From positions 2,093,426 through 2,157,425 of the forward strand of contig NZ_RBIL01000001.1 of assembly GCF_003633755.1 (NCBI RefSeq): a stretch of 64,000 nt of DNA. The letters are read 5' to 3'. Origin of the DNA: Solirubrobacter pauli (GTDB taxonomy: Bacteria > Actinomycetota > Thermoleophilia > Solirubrobacterales > Solirubrobacteraceae). A program made the translations under genes and the position numbers. Below, piece after piece: positions 34,079 through 41,753 of the stretch. Within the stretch, counting starts at the first letter, position 1; every line of letters starts with the position of its first letter. Below the pieces are notes generated by a model that saw only the letters and a list, made by a program, of their open reading frames with translations, ran no database searches and was not told the origin of the DNA.

Positions 34079-36607
34079 CTACGGCGTCGTCGTCGACAGC
34101 GTGAACGTGAGGGTCTTCGAGTAGGACCCGGTGCGCAGCGCGTCCTTCTCGCCGATCGCCTGCTTGAGCGTGACGGCGACCTTCTCGTTGGAAGTCGGCG
34201 CGTTCCACGTCTTCACGACGCCGAGGCCCTGCAGGGGCTGCGGCAGCGAGAAGGCGCCGTTGACCAGGTACCCCGGCTTGTTGGCGCTCGTGTCCGCGAC
34301 CGTCAGCGTCGCGTCACCGGCGGTGCTGGTGACGATGGCGTCCGTGGTGGCCGTGTACTCCTTGGCGAGGCCCGGCGTGAAGGCGCCGAACGAGCCCGGC
34401 GTGCCGAGCGTGAGCGCGAGCGTGGCCGGGACGGTCCCACCGACCAGGCCGGTCTCCTCGTCGACGTCGCCGCCGATGGTGTTGGCGAACGCCTTCGCGC
34501 CGCCCACGACCGGGAGGGAGAGCGACGTGCCGGCGAGGTCGACCGAGACCTCGGTGCCCGGGGCCGGGCGGACCGTGAACTCGTTGTCGCTCGAGAGGAC
34601 CATCAGCCCGAGGCGACGGCCGGCCGGCACGATGATGTCCTTGGCCATCAGCTGGAAGCGGTAGTCGTAGAACGTGCCCGGCGTGACCGCGTCGGTCACG
34701 TAATCCGAGTTGCGGTTCTCCGCGTCGATCCAGCCACGCGTGAGGATCGTGCCGCTGCCGGTCGCCGGCAGCGAGACGAGGATCGCGGTCAGGTTGGCCT
34801 TCGGCTTGCTGAAGGCCGCCTTGATGTTGACCTTCGGCGTGCCCGAGATGCGGACGTCCTTCGTGAGCGGGTTCGTCACGTAGAGCAGGCGCGAGTCCTC
34901 GGTCGCCGCGTTCATGAGCGTCGAGGCGGTCTGGCGGGCGTCGTCGGAGAGCGTCTCCGTGCCGGTGGCCGGGTTGGCCGCGACCGTGAGCGAGCCGCGG
35001 GCGGCGCCGCCGGTGCCGGGCTTGAGCACCGCGTCGGACGACGCGGGATCGGGCCATTCGGCGTAGGGCGTCGGGTTGGGGTTGCCGCACACGAGGTTCA
35101 CGACCGTGCCGGCGGCGACCCGCTGGCCCTGCGTCGCGGCGATGTTCGACGCCAGCGTCAGCGTGTTGCCGGCGATGTTGGTGATCACGCGGGTGACCGT
35201 CGCCGTCGGGTTGGTCTGCGGGATCGTCAGCGTCTGGCCGACCGAGAACACCGAGGCGTCCGCGACCGTCAGCGTCGCGGTCGGGGTCGTCACGTCGGTC
35301 GCGACCGTGGACTGGCGCGGCGGGCAGACGTCCGTGCGCACGACCCAGGACTTGGGCAGGTTCTGGACGCCGTTGTCCTGGTTCCAGAGGTACTTGGTGA
35401 ACCACAGGTTCACGAGGTAGTCCGGCGGCGCGCCACCGTGGCCGCCCTGGTGGAAGTAGAACTGGTGCGGGATGTTCTGCTTCTTGAGCTCGTCGTAGAG
35501 CTGGGCGGCGTGCTTGGTCATGACGTTGAAGTCATTGCCGCCGTGGGCGATCAGGGTCGCGGCCTTCAGCTTGCCGGCCCTGACGTCCTTCATGTAGTTG
35601 CGCTCGTCCCAGAAGGCGGAGCGGTTGCCCGTCACGCGGTCCTGCTTGACCTTCAGGTCCTCGATCAGCGGGCGGCAGATCGCGCGCGCCTTGCCGTTCT
35701 CGTCCCAGCGCGTGTAGACGTACTCGGTGAGGACGTCGAGGTCCTCGCCCTGGTAGCCGCCCGGCGCCTTCACGGCGCCGTTGGCGCGGTAGTAGTCGTA
35801 CCAGTCGGAGATGGCGGAGATCGGGACGATCGCCTTCAGGCCCTCCACGCCGGTCGACGCGGCCGCGATCGGCAGCGTGCCGTTGTAGGACGTGCCCATC
35901 ATCGCCGTGTTGCCGTTGTGCCACGTGACGGGCGCTGCCTCGACGCTGCCGTCGCGGGTCGTGTAGGCCTTGCGCTTGCCGTTGAGCCACTCGATGACGC
36001 CGGTCGCGCCGAGCGTCTCGATCGGGGCGCCGGAGTTCGGGCAGCCGGTCGAGGAGCCCGAGCCGGGCGACTCCGCGTGCACGACGGCGTACCCGCGCGG
36101 CACCCAGGTGCTCTCGTAGATGGTGTTGATCCGCGACGTGTGCGCGCGCCCGTCGGTGTTCGTCGGCAGCGGGCGGAAGGCCGGCGGGAAGCCGATCTCG
36201 TGGTCGACGGCCCAGTTGGCCTGGTCGGGACCGCCCGCGTAGTACGGGCTGTCCTCGAAGATGACCGGGACCTTCAGCCCGTCCGTGTTGGTCTCCATCG
36301 GGCGGGAGACGTCGGTGTGGACGCGGTCCTTCTTGCCGTCGCCGTCGGTGTCGACGTCGAGCTCGACCCACAGGTCCTCGTTGACCCAGTTGGCCTCGCC
36401 CGACGCGAACACGGCCTGCGACATGCCGTTCACGAACGTCGGGACGGCCGGTGCGGGGGCGGCCAGCGCGGACGGCACCGCGGCGGACGCCGCGGTCGTC
36501 TTCGGCGGCAGCGGCGACGCGCCCGCGGAACTCGTCGCCACGACGCCCGCGAGCGCCGCAGTGACCGTGAACGCGCTCGCTTTCGCGAGACGCTTCCCAA
36601 ACTCCAT
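34079..36607 (-). CDS. Secreted S15-family X-Pro dipeptidyl-peptidase-like hydrolase
   Basis: An 842-residue exported enzyme, start ATG at 36607 after TCGAGGGA. Signal peptide residues 1-30 and an Ala/Pro-rich region follow. The alpha/beta-hydrolase core has GTSYNGT with nucleophile S240, acid D359 (HGGNDFNV) and H390 (QGGHGGAPP). About residues 428-500 are an unusual beta module (TATLTVADASVFSVGQTLTI...GNTLTLASNI) inserted before the jelly-roll domain (GSLTVAANPATGTETL..., RLGLMVLSSDNEFTVRP) typical of CocE/PepX. The final 125 residues are the shared WxL-like domain. Substrate may be proline-containing peptides or esters; S15 members include cocaine esterase-type enzymes. Confidence 0.85.
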   Translation of the reverse strand: MEFGKRLAKASAFTVTAALAGVVATSSAGASPLPPKTTAASAAVPSALAAPAPAVPTFVNGMSQAVFASGEANWVNEDLWVELDVDTDGDGKKDRVHTDVSRPMETNTDGLKVPVIFEDSPYYAGGPDQANWAVDHEIGFPPAFRPLPTNTDGRAHTSRINTIYESTWVPRGYAVVHAESPGSGSSTGCPNSGAPIETLGATGVIEWLNGKRKAYTTRDGSVEAAPVTWHNGNTAMMGTSYNGTLPIAAASTGVEGLKAIVPISAISDWYDYYRANGAVKAPGGYQGEDLDVLTEYVYTRWDENGKARAICRPLIEDLKVKQDRVTGNRSAFWDERNYMKDVRAGKLKAATLIAHGGNDFNVMTKHAAQLYDELKKQNIPHQFYFHQGGHGGAPPDYLVNLWFTKYLWNQDNGVQNLPKSWVVRTDVCPPRQSTVATDVTTPTATLTVADASVFSVGQTLTIPQTNPTATVTRVITNIAGNTLTLASNIAATQGQRVAAGTVVNLVCGNPNPTPYAEWPDPASSDAVLKPGTGGAARGSLTVAANPATGTETLSDDARQTASTLMNAATEDSRLLYVTNPLTKDVRISGTPKVNIKAAFSKPKANLTAILVSLPATGSGTILTRGWIDAENRNSDYVTDAVTPGTFYDYRFQLMAKDIIVPAGRRLGLMVLSSDNEFTVRPAPGTEVSVDLAGTSLSLPVVGGAKAFANTIGGDVDEETGLVGGTVPATLALTLGTPGSFGAFTPGLAKEYTATTDAIVTSTAGDATLTVADTSANKPGYLVNGAFSLPQPLQGLGVVKTWNAPTSNEKVAVTLKQAIGEKDALRTGSYSKTLTFTLSTTTP
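34082..34451 (-). other. Shared C-terminal WxL-like domain, copy 3 (S15 peptidase)
   Basis: Encodes GGTVPATLALTL, FTPGLAKEYTATT, GDATLTVAD, YLVNGAFSLPQPL, TWNAP, LRTGSYSKTLTFTLSTTTP, aligned end to end with the copies in the DUF6351 protein and the xylanase; a 5-residue insertion (ADTSANKPGY) is specific to this copy. Confidence 0.7.
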
Positions 36608-36722
36608 TCCCTCGACCCCTCTCGTCGACCCAGCTTTGGCCGCTAAGTCTGTTGCGGGAAGGCCCGCCTCGCAACTACCACTGGACGGGTGGTCTGCGGA
36701 GATCTCTCCACACCTGTATAGG
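36608..36722. promoter_or_regulatory. Divergent promoter region, S15 gene / channel gene
   Basis: A 115-base gap between divergent starts. It contains GGAGA-2-TCTCC (36697-36708) and a TATAGG box at about 36716 that could serve as a -10 element for a near-leaderless channel transcript. Nothing else is recognisable. Confidence 0.25.
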
Positions 36723-37958
36723 GTGCGCCACTTGAAGCGCGTGCTCCTCATGGGTACCGGCGACCTCGCCAAGGAGGTCCGCGGGGCGCTCGAGGCCGCC
36801 GGCTCCGCCGTCGACTGGATCGACGAGCCCGACGACGACGCCGTCCAGGCGGCGGTGCGGTCCGGTCGCTACGACGTGGCTTGCGCCGCCTCGCGCGAGG
36901 ACGCCTTCCCGTTGCGGATGGCGCTGCTCGTCCGTCACCTCGACGAGACGCTGCCGCTCGTCGTGACCATCTTCGACCCGGCCATCACCCGGCAGGTCGA
37001 GCAGACGATCCCGCACTGCATCGTCACGTCGGTGGCCGACATCGTCGCGCCGGTGCTGGCCGGCCCGTGTCTGGATCCGAACATCGTCGCGGTGCGTCGC
37101 TCCGGTTCCGGGTGGGTCGGGCTCGACGAGGCGGGCGAGGAGACCGCGCTGCCCGATCTTCGGGCACGGCGGGCGCGGGCGCTGGTCGAGGCGGTCTTCG
37201 CCCCGTACGACCGCTCGGCGGGCCTGTTGTTCTACGGCGCGATCGGGCTGGTCGCGACGCTGCTGTTCGAGTGGATCGGTTCGATGGTCGTGCTCGACCA
37301 GGCCGCGATCGACGCGCTGTACGGCTCGACCAAGTCACTGGCCACCGTGGGTCCCAACTCCGCCGTGGACGACGGTCCGAAGTGGTTCAAGGGCGCGATC
37401 GTGGCCTCGATGCTGCTCACGCTGCTGAGCGCCGCCTGCTTCACCGGCGGGCTGATCAACCGGCTCGTCGACTCGTCGCTGACCGGCCTGGTCGGGCGGC
37501 GCGCCGTGCCGCGGCGCGACCACGTGGTGGTCGTCGGGCTCGGGCAGGTCGGGCTGCGGCTGTGTCTGCTCCTGCGCGAGTGCGGTGTGAACGTGGTGGC
37601 CGTGGACACCGCGTCCGAGGGCGAGAACGTCGGCTTCGCGAAGCGGGTCAAGCTGCCCGTGGTGATCGGGCGCGGCGCGAACCCGGCCGTGCTGCGGCGG
37701 CTGTCGCTCGGGCGGGCGCGCTGCCTGGCCGCGGTCACGCCGGACGATCTGAACAACATCGAGGCGGCGATGGCCGCCCGCGCCGCCGACGAGGACCTGC
37801 GCGTGCTCCTGCGCGCCGGTGACGGCCAGGTCGCGGACGAGACGGAGTCGCTCGAGCGGATCGGTCACGTCGTCGACGTCCACCGGCTCGCCGCCGCGCA
37901 CATCGCCGGCCTCGCGCTCGACCGGGAGGTCGACCTCGCGGATATGGCCCGCGCATAG
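36723..37958 (+). CDS. RCK/TrkA-domain ion channel-like protein with atypical pore
   Basis: A 411-residue protein from the GTG at 36723 (a TTG at 36732 gives LKRVLLMGTGDLA and is equally plausible). Order: N-terminal Rossmann/TrkA-N domain (GTGDLAKEV, about 1-140), transmembrane helix one (LLFYGAIGLVATLLFEWIGSMVVL), a pore-loop segment (TKSLATVGPN), transmembrane helix two (AIVASMLLTLLSAACFTGGLI), and a second TrkA-N domain (HVVVVGLGQVGLRLC, about 265-390). This is the layout of a two-helix potassium channel flanked by RCK domains, but the filter reads TVGPN where K+ channels have TVGYG. Ion selectivity is therefore uncertain; nucleotide binding by the RCK domains is likely. Confidence 0.75.
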   Translation: MRHLKRVLLMGTGDLAKEVRGALEAAGSAVDWIDEPDDDAVQAAVRSGRYDVACAASREDAFPLRMALLVRHLDETLPLVVTIFDPAITRQVEQTIPHCIVTSVADIVAPVLAGPCLDPNIVAVRRSGSGWVGLDEAGEETALPDLRARRARALVEAVFAPYDRSAGLLFYGAIGLVATLLFEWIGSMVVLDQAAIDALYGSTKSLATVGPNSAVDDGPKWFKGAIVASMLLTLLSAACFTGGLINRLVDSSLTGLVGRRAVPRRDHVVVVGLGQVGLRLCLLLRECGVNVVAVDTASEGENVGFAKRVKLPVVIGRGANPAVLRRLSLGRARCLAAVTPDDLNNIEAAMAARAADEDLRVLLRAGDGQVADETESLERIGHVVDVHRLAAAHIAGLALDREVDLADMARA

Positions 37959-37979
37959 TTGGGTAAATGCCCAACTATG
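37954..37979. promoter_or_regulatory. Perfect 10-bp inverted repeat, probable ArsR operator
   Basis: CATAGTTGGG, spacer TAAATG, CCCAACTATG. The arms are exactly complementary. The repeat overlaps the channel gene stop codon (TAG at 37956) and the first possible start of the hydrolase gene (ATG at 37977), so a bound protein would block transcription of the hydrolase-arsR pair. It is strikingly AT-rich for this genome. Confidence 0.65.
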
Positions 37980-38816
37980 GATGGGATGAAGCTGGAGTGG
38001 GCGGACGTCCCGGGCGCCCGGCTGCGCTACCGCTGGGGCGGATCGGGACCGGTCGTGCTGCTGCTGCACGGGCACCCGCGGACGCACACGACGTGGTGGC
38101 GCGTGGCGCCGCTGCTGGTCGAGGCCGGGTTCACGGTCGTGTGCCCGGACCTGCCGGGCTACGGCGAGTCGCGCATCGGGTCCTACTCGAAGACGGCGAT
38201 GGCGGGCGCGGTGGCGGAGCTGATGGAGGAGCGGTTCGGCGGCGCGTACTGCGCGGTCGGGCACGACCGCGGCTCGTACGTGGCGCATCGGCTGGCGGTC
38301 TCGCACGGGGCCGAGCGGCTGGTCGTGCTGGACGGCGTGCCGGTCGCCCACGCGCTCGGCACCTGCGACGCGAAGTTCGCGGCCGCCTACTGGCACTGGT
38401 TCTTCTTCGCCCAAGAGGAGAAGCGGGCCGAGGAGTGGATCTCGCGCGACCCGCTCGCCTGGTACCGGAACGCCGATCCGGCCGCGATGGGGTCGGAGAA
38501 CTACGCGGACTGGCGGCGCGCCGTGACGAACCCGGAGGTGGTGGCCGCGATGGTCGGCGACTACCGCTGTGGACCGTCGGTGGACCGCGCCGACGAGGAG
38601 GCGGACTTCGCGGCCGGCCGCCTCGCCGGCTGCCCGACGCTCGTGGGCTGGAGCGCGCACGACGACCTCGAGGAGCTGCACGGCGACCCGGTCGCGGTCT
38701 GGCGCTCGTGGGTGACCGGACCGCTGCGCGGCGTGAAGATCGACTCCGGCCACCACATGGCGGAGGACGCGCCGGAGGAGCTGGCGGACGCGATCGCGGG
38801 GTTCATGCGTGAGTGA
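37977..38816 (+). CDS. Alpha/beta hydrolase of the haloacetate dehalogenase/epoxide hydrolase type
   Basis: About 279 residues from the ATG at 37977; the ATG at 37986 (MKLEWADVPGARLRYRW) is the alternative that frees the operator. HGHPRTHTTWW forms the oxyanion region; GHDRGSYVAHRLA has the nucleophilic Asp (GHDRG) typical of haloalkane/fluoroacetate dehalogenases and epoxide hydrolases; the late SGHHMAEDAPEEL supplies the His. So it hydrolyses a carbon-halogen, epoxide or similar bond rather than a normal ester. It overlaps by 8 bases an ArsR-type gene that probably controls it. Confidence 0.82.
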   Translation: MDGMKLEWADVPGARLRYRWGGSGPVVLLLHGHPRTHTTWWRVAPLLVEAGFTVVCPDLPGYGESRIGSYSKTAMAGAVAELMEERFGGAYCAVGHDRGSYVAHRLAVSHGAERLVVLDGVPVAHALGTCDAKFAAAYWHWFFFAQEEKRAEEWISRDPLAWYRNADPAAMGSENYADWRRAVTNPEVVAAMVGDYRCGPSVDRADEEADFAAGRLAGCPTLVGWSAHDDLEELHGDPVAVWRSWVTGPLRGVKIDSGHHMAEDAPEELADAIAGFMRE

Positions 38817-39444
38817 CGCGCGGGTGTCGGTCCTGAAGGCGCTCGGCCATCCGCTCCGGCTACGGGTGGTCGACCGGCTCGGCCACGTCGGGCCGTCGCC
38901 GGTCAGCGCGCTGTCGGCCGAGCTCGGCGCGTCCCTGCCGGACGTGTCCGCGGCGCTGCGGGTGCTGCGGGACGCGGGGCTGGTGTCGGTGTCGCGGTCG
39001 GGGCGCTCCTCGGTCTACGCGCTGTGCGACGGCGTCGACCGCGTCCTGCCGTGGCTGGACCGCGTGGTCGGCGCGGGGCCGCCGCCGCCGAGCGGCCGGC
39101 CCCGGGTCTCCCGCACCTGTTACGGACACCTGGGCGGGCCGCTCGGCGTCTCGCTCTACCGCTGGCTGCTGGCCTCCGGTGCGCTCGCCGCGGACGACGA
39201 CGGCGTGGTGCGCGTGGTCCGGGAGGAGGAGCTGCGCGCGCTCGGCGTCGAGTCGGTGGAGATCGGCCGCCAGCGGCTGGCCTTCGAATGCCTCGACGCG
39301 ACCGAGCACGCGCCGCACCTGGCGGGCGCGCTCGGCGACGCGCTGGCCGCGGCGCTCTTCGAGCGCGGCTGGATCGCGCGGGTGGGCGACGGGCGCGAGG
39401 TGACCGTCGTGGGCGACCACCTTGAGCGCATCGTCGGCGCATGA
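38809..39444 (+). CDS. ArsR-family regulator with C-terminal sensor domain
   Basis: A 211-residue protein from the GTG at 38809. N-terminal winged helix (LKALGHPLRLRVVDRLGHVGPSPVSALSAELGASLPDVSAALRVLRDAGLV, residues 9-60). The C-terminal half has conserved blocks RTCYGHLGGPLGVSLYRWL and CLDATEHAPHLAGALGDAL, seen in a group of ArsR-type regulators that carry a second domain with a conserved Cys-Tyr-x-His. The ligand is unknown. Translational coupling to the dehalogenase-like hydrolase, plus the upstream perfect inverted repeat, suggests an autoregulated detoxification or catabolic pair. Confidence 0.82.
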   Translation: MSDARVSVLKALGHPLRLRVVDRLGHVGPSPVSALSAELGASLPDVSAALRVLRDAGLVSVSRSGRSSVYALCDGVDRVLPWLDRVVGAGPPPPSGRPRVSRTCYGHLGGPLGVSLYRWLLASGALAADDDGVVRVVREEELRALGVESVEIGRQRLAFECLDATEHAPHLAGALGDALAAALFERGWIARVGDGREVTVVGDHLERIVGA

Positions 39445-39464
39445 TCCCGAGTGGGCGGTCGCGG

Positions 39465-39575
39465 GCTCAGCCGAATGGTTCGGGGCGCGATTTCCGTGAC
39501 GCCGAACCGCAAGTCGTCCAGCTGCTCGGGACCGAGGCGGCCCGCGAGATGCCGGGACACCGAGCGACGCGCCAT
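39465..39575 (-). pseudogene. Fragment of an RsbW-like ATPase (HATPase_c) gene
   Basis: The conceptual translation VSRHLAGRLGPEQLDDLRF followed by GVTEIAPRTIRLS resembles the start of anti-sigma-type ATPases (a leading helix, then ELVTNAVRH). The N-box is damaged (EIAPRTIR instead of ELVTNAVR) and the Bergerat G-boxes are missing, since the frame runs into the ArsR gene end. It probably marks a lost relative of the intact gene at 41750. Confidence 0.25.
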
Positions 39576-39631
39576 GGCGGACGTTTCACGCCAGCCTCGA
39601 GCGCGGCAATGCAGACAGCTTCAGCGCGGCA

Positions 39632-39880
39632 TCAGGCGCTCGGCTTGGGAACGCGCGCCCCGGGCGCTCGTGTCGCGGGCCGCCGGTCGCGACGGAGGCC
39701 GTCCGCACGCCGGCCGGCTCGGACGCTCAAGACGTGCGTGGTGCTTTCCTGCAACGTCCGGCGTGGCGGCTCCGCCACCGGGGACGAGGCGGCCGCGTGG
39801 CAACGCCAGCAACGGTCGGACTGGCGGGCCATCGGCGCACGGCAGTCGCTGCACAGGCGTGCACGGTGTCGGTCAAGCAT
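39632..39880 (-). CDS. Possible small zinc-ribbon protein
   Basis: A frame from the ATG at 39880 gives an 82-residue protein with LCSDCRAP...DRCWRCHAA, i.e. Cys-X2-Cys-X10-Cys-X2-Cys near residues 10-27, as in zinc ribbons of small DNA- or RNA-related proteins. The rest is Arg/Pro/Ala-rich and unconvincing. It may be a real small gene or a degraded one. Confidence 0.2.
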   Translation of the reverse strand: MLDRHRARLCSDCRAPMARQSDRCWRCHAAASSPVAEPPRRTLQESTTHVLSVRAGRRADGLRRDRRPATRAPGARVPKPSA

Positions 39881-40268
39881 TGGTGCTCCAGTCCGAGCTC
39901 CTTCAGAGTGACCAGGGACGCGAGGGCGAAGGGGCGGTGCCTCTGCGTGCACGAAGCGTATCCCCATCACGTGAAGCGCTGGACATGCCGGCGTCCGCGG
40001 AGCGCGCGTGCACGCCCGACGAGGTCCGGGGGCGTGCCGTCGATGCGTCGGCTTCGCCCGTCATCCATCGGTCACGAGTCGCCCAGGAGGACGTGGCCGG
40101 TGGACCTGGTCCGTGCCGATCGGTTCGCGTTGGGGGTCGGGCTGTGAGAGGGTTGGCCCCTACCAGGGAGTGACGCCATGCCGCACCTCCGTCGTGCCCT
40201 TTCCTCCGCTGTCGTCGCGCCGGACGTCAGAGCGATCACCGCCACGTACCGCGTCGAGGGCTAGCACG

Positions 40269-41246
40269 GTGGCTCGGCCCATGCACGACGAGGAATCGTC
40301 GTCCGCGGAGCTCATGCGGCTGATCAACGGCTACCAGGTGTCGCAGACGATCCACGTCGCCGCGGCCCTCGGGATCGCCGACCTGCTCGCGGACGGCCCA
40401 CGCGCGGTCGACGAGCTGGCGCCGCTCACAGCCACGGACGAGAGCGCGCTTCACCGGCTGCTGCGCGCGCTGGCCGCGATCGGGATCCTGCACGAGAAGG
40501 ACCACCGGACGTTCGGATTGACCGAGCTCGGACAGGAGCTGCGGGGCCCGGCGGGCGCCTGGGCGGCGTTCATCGGCCGGCCCTACCACTGGACGGCCTG
40601 GGGGCATCTGATGCACAGCGTGCGAACCGGTGAGAACGCATTCCACGCGATGCACGGCGTCGACGTCTGGGAGTATCGCGCCGCGCACCCTGAAGAGGCG
40701 GCCATCTTCGACGCCGCGATGACCGGATTGTCGCTTCGCGTCAACACCGCGGTGGCCGCAGCGCACGACTTCGGCCGCTACGGAGTGATCGTCGACGTTG
40801 GTGGCGGGCGGGGCGCGCTGCTCGCCAGCATCCTCGAGCACCATCCGGGCGTGCGCGGCGTGCTGTTCGACCAGCCGGCCGTGGTGGCCGGCGCCCACGC
40901 CGACGGTTTCGAGATCGTCGGGGGCAGCTTCTTCGAGTCCGTCCCTCAGGGCGGGGACGCATACCTGCTCAAGTCCGTGCTCCACGACTGGGAGGGCGAG
41001 CCGGCGATCCGCATCCTACGCGTCTGCCGTAGGGCTGCCGACACGGGCACGACGTTGCTCATCATCGAACGCCAGTTCTCGCTTCCCGCCGCCAAGCTCT
41101 CGGATCTCAACATGCTCGTCGGACCGGGCGGGCGCGAGCGGACCACCGACGAGTACGCCGCGCTCCTCGCGGCATCCGGCTACGAGCTTGTCGGCGAGAC
41201 CCCCACTGTGGCCGGCGTAACCGTGTTCGAGGGTCGAGCGATCTGA
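40269..41246 (+). CDS. SAM-dependent O-methyltransferase (plant COMT/hydroxyneurosporene type)
   Basis: A 325-residue methyltransferase. The GTG at 40269 has GAGGG eight bases upstream; the ATG at 40281 is the alternative. The N-terminal winged-helix dimerisation domain (LINGYQVSQTIHVAAALGIADLLADG, residues about 15-100) precedes the SAM fold with VIVDVGGGRGALLASIL (about 175-190), FDQPAVV and LKSVLHDWEGEPAIRIL, where the His of LHDW is the predicted catalytic base. Such enzymes methylate phenolic or polyketide hydroxyls. Base composition here is slightly less GC-extreme than in the neighbours, and the gene sits next to decayed sequence, so acquisition by transfer is possible. Confidence 0.85.
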   Translation: MARPMHDEESSSAELMRLINGYQVSQTIHVAAALGIADLLADGPRAVDELAPLTATDESALHRLLRALAAIGILHEKDHRTFGLTELGQELRGPAGAWAAFIGRPYHWTAWGHLMHSVRTGENAFHAMHGVDVWEYRAAHPEEAAIFDAAMTGLSLRVNTAVAAAHDFGRYGVIVDVGGGRGALLASILEHHPGVRGVLFDQPAVVAGAHADGFEIVGGSFFESVPQGGDAYLLKSVLHDWEGEPAIRILRVCRRAADTGTTLLIIERQFSLPAAKLSDLNMLVGPGGRERTTDEYAALLAASGYELVGETPTVAGVTVFEGRAI

Positions 41247-41438
41247 TGGACCGCGGCTTGGTCGAGCAGCCGCTGGACCGGTCGATCAAGTTTGGAGGGC
41301 GGAGTAGAGTCTGTGGTCAGAGCGCTCTCGCCCGCCGCCACGGCTCGTTACCGCAACTCAGTTGCGGGTCGCCGCCTCGTCCGACCGCGTAGACCCCCGC
41401 ACCGGAACGAGCGATGTCCGTTGAGTGGCGAACACCCT

Positions 41439-41753
41439 GTGTTGACAGTGGTTGAGGTGCGGGAGCCTGGGAGGATCCGCGTACGACTGCTCGGCGAGCT
41501 CGATCTCGCCGGCGCGCCGGTCGTGAGCGAGTGCCTGAGGCGCCATCGCGAGCGTGGCGACGCGGTCCTGGTCGACCTCGATGAGCTCCAATTCATGGAC
41601 ATGAGCGGTCTGCGGGTGCTGTTGGCCGCCGCAGAAGTCGCGTCCTCCGATGGCTGGACGCTCGCGGTCACGCCTGGGTCTCTTCCAGTGCGCCGGCTGA
41701 TCGGACTCGTGCACCTCGACGGACGCCCGCCCTTTGACGGGAGCTCGACATGA
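41439..41753 (+). CDS. STAS-domain anti-anti-sigma factor
   Basis: About 104 residues if the GTG at 41439 is used (the exact start is unclear; the frame is open from 41292). RIRVRLLGELDLAGAPVVSECL and VLVDLDELQFMDMSGLRVLLAAA are the SpoIIAA/RsbV fold; the Ser in DMSGL is the position phosphorylated by the partner kinase. It overlaps the ATPase gene by 4 bases (ATGA). The two form a partner-switch module; no sigma factor gene is adjacent, so the regulated sigma lies elsewhere. Confidence 0.8.
   Translation: MLTVVEVREPGRIRVRLLGELDLAGAPVVSECLRRHRERGDAVLVDLDELQFMDMSGLRVLLAAAEVASSDGWTLAVTPGSLPVRRLIGLVHLDGRPPFDGSST

Larger units (their letters stand above)
39445..40268. other. Gene-poor stretch with likely gene remnants
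   Basis: About 820 bases with no gene that I can support well. Long open frames exist on both strands but read as Arg/Pro/Ser-rich junk. Two short protein-like fragments are visible on the minus strand (an RsbW-like ATPase piece and a zinc-ribbon piece, listed separately). The lower part includes the presumed promoter of the methyltransferase gene. The lack of codon structure suggests decayed genes or recently inserted DNA. Confidence 0.5.

Noticed and set aside
39451-40173. A 240-codon plus-strand frame in the gene-poor stretch
   Set aside because: The translation is Arg/Ser/Pro/Gly-rich without secondary-structure pattern or motif, and other frames are equally open.
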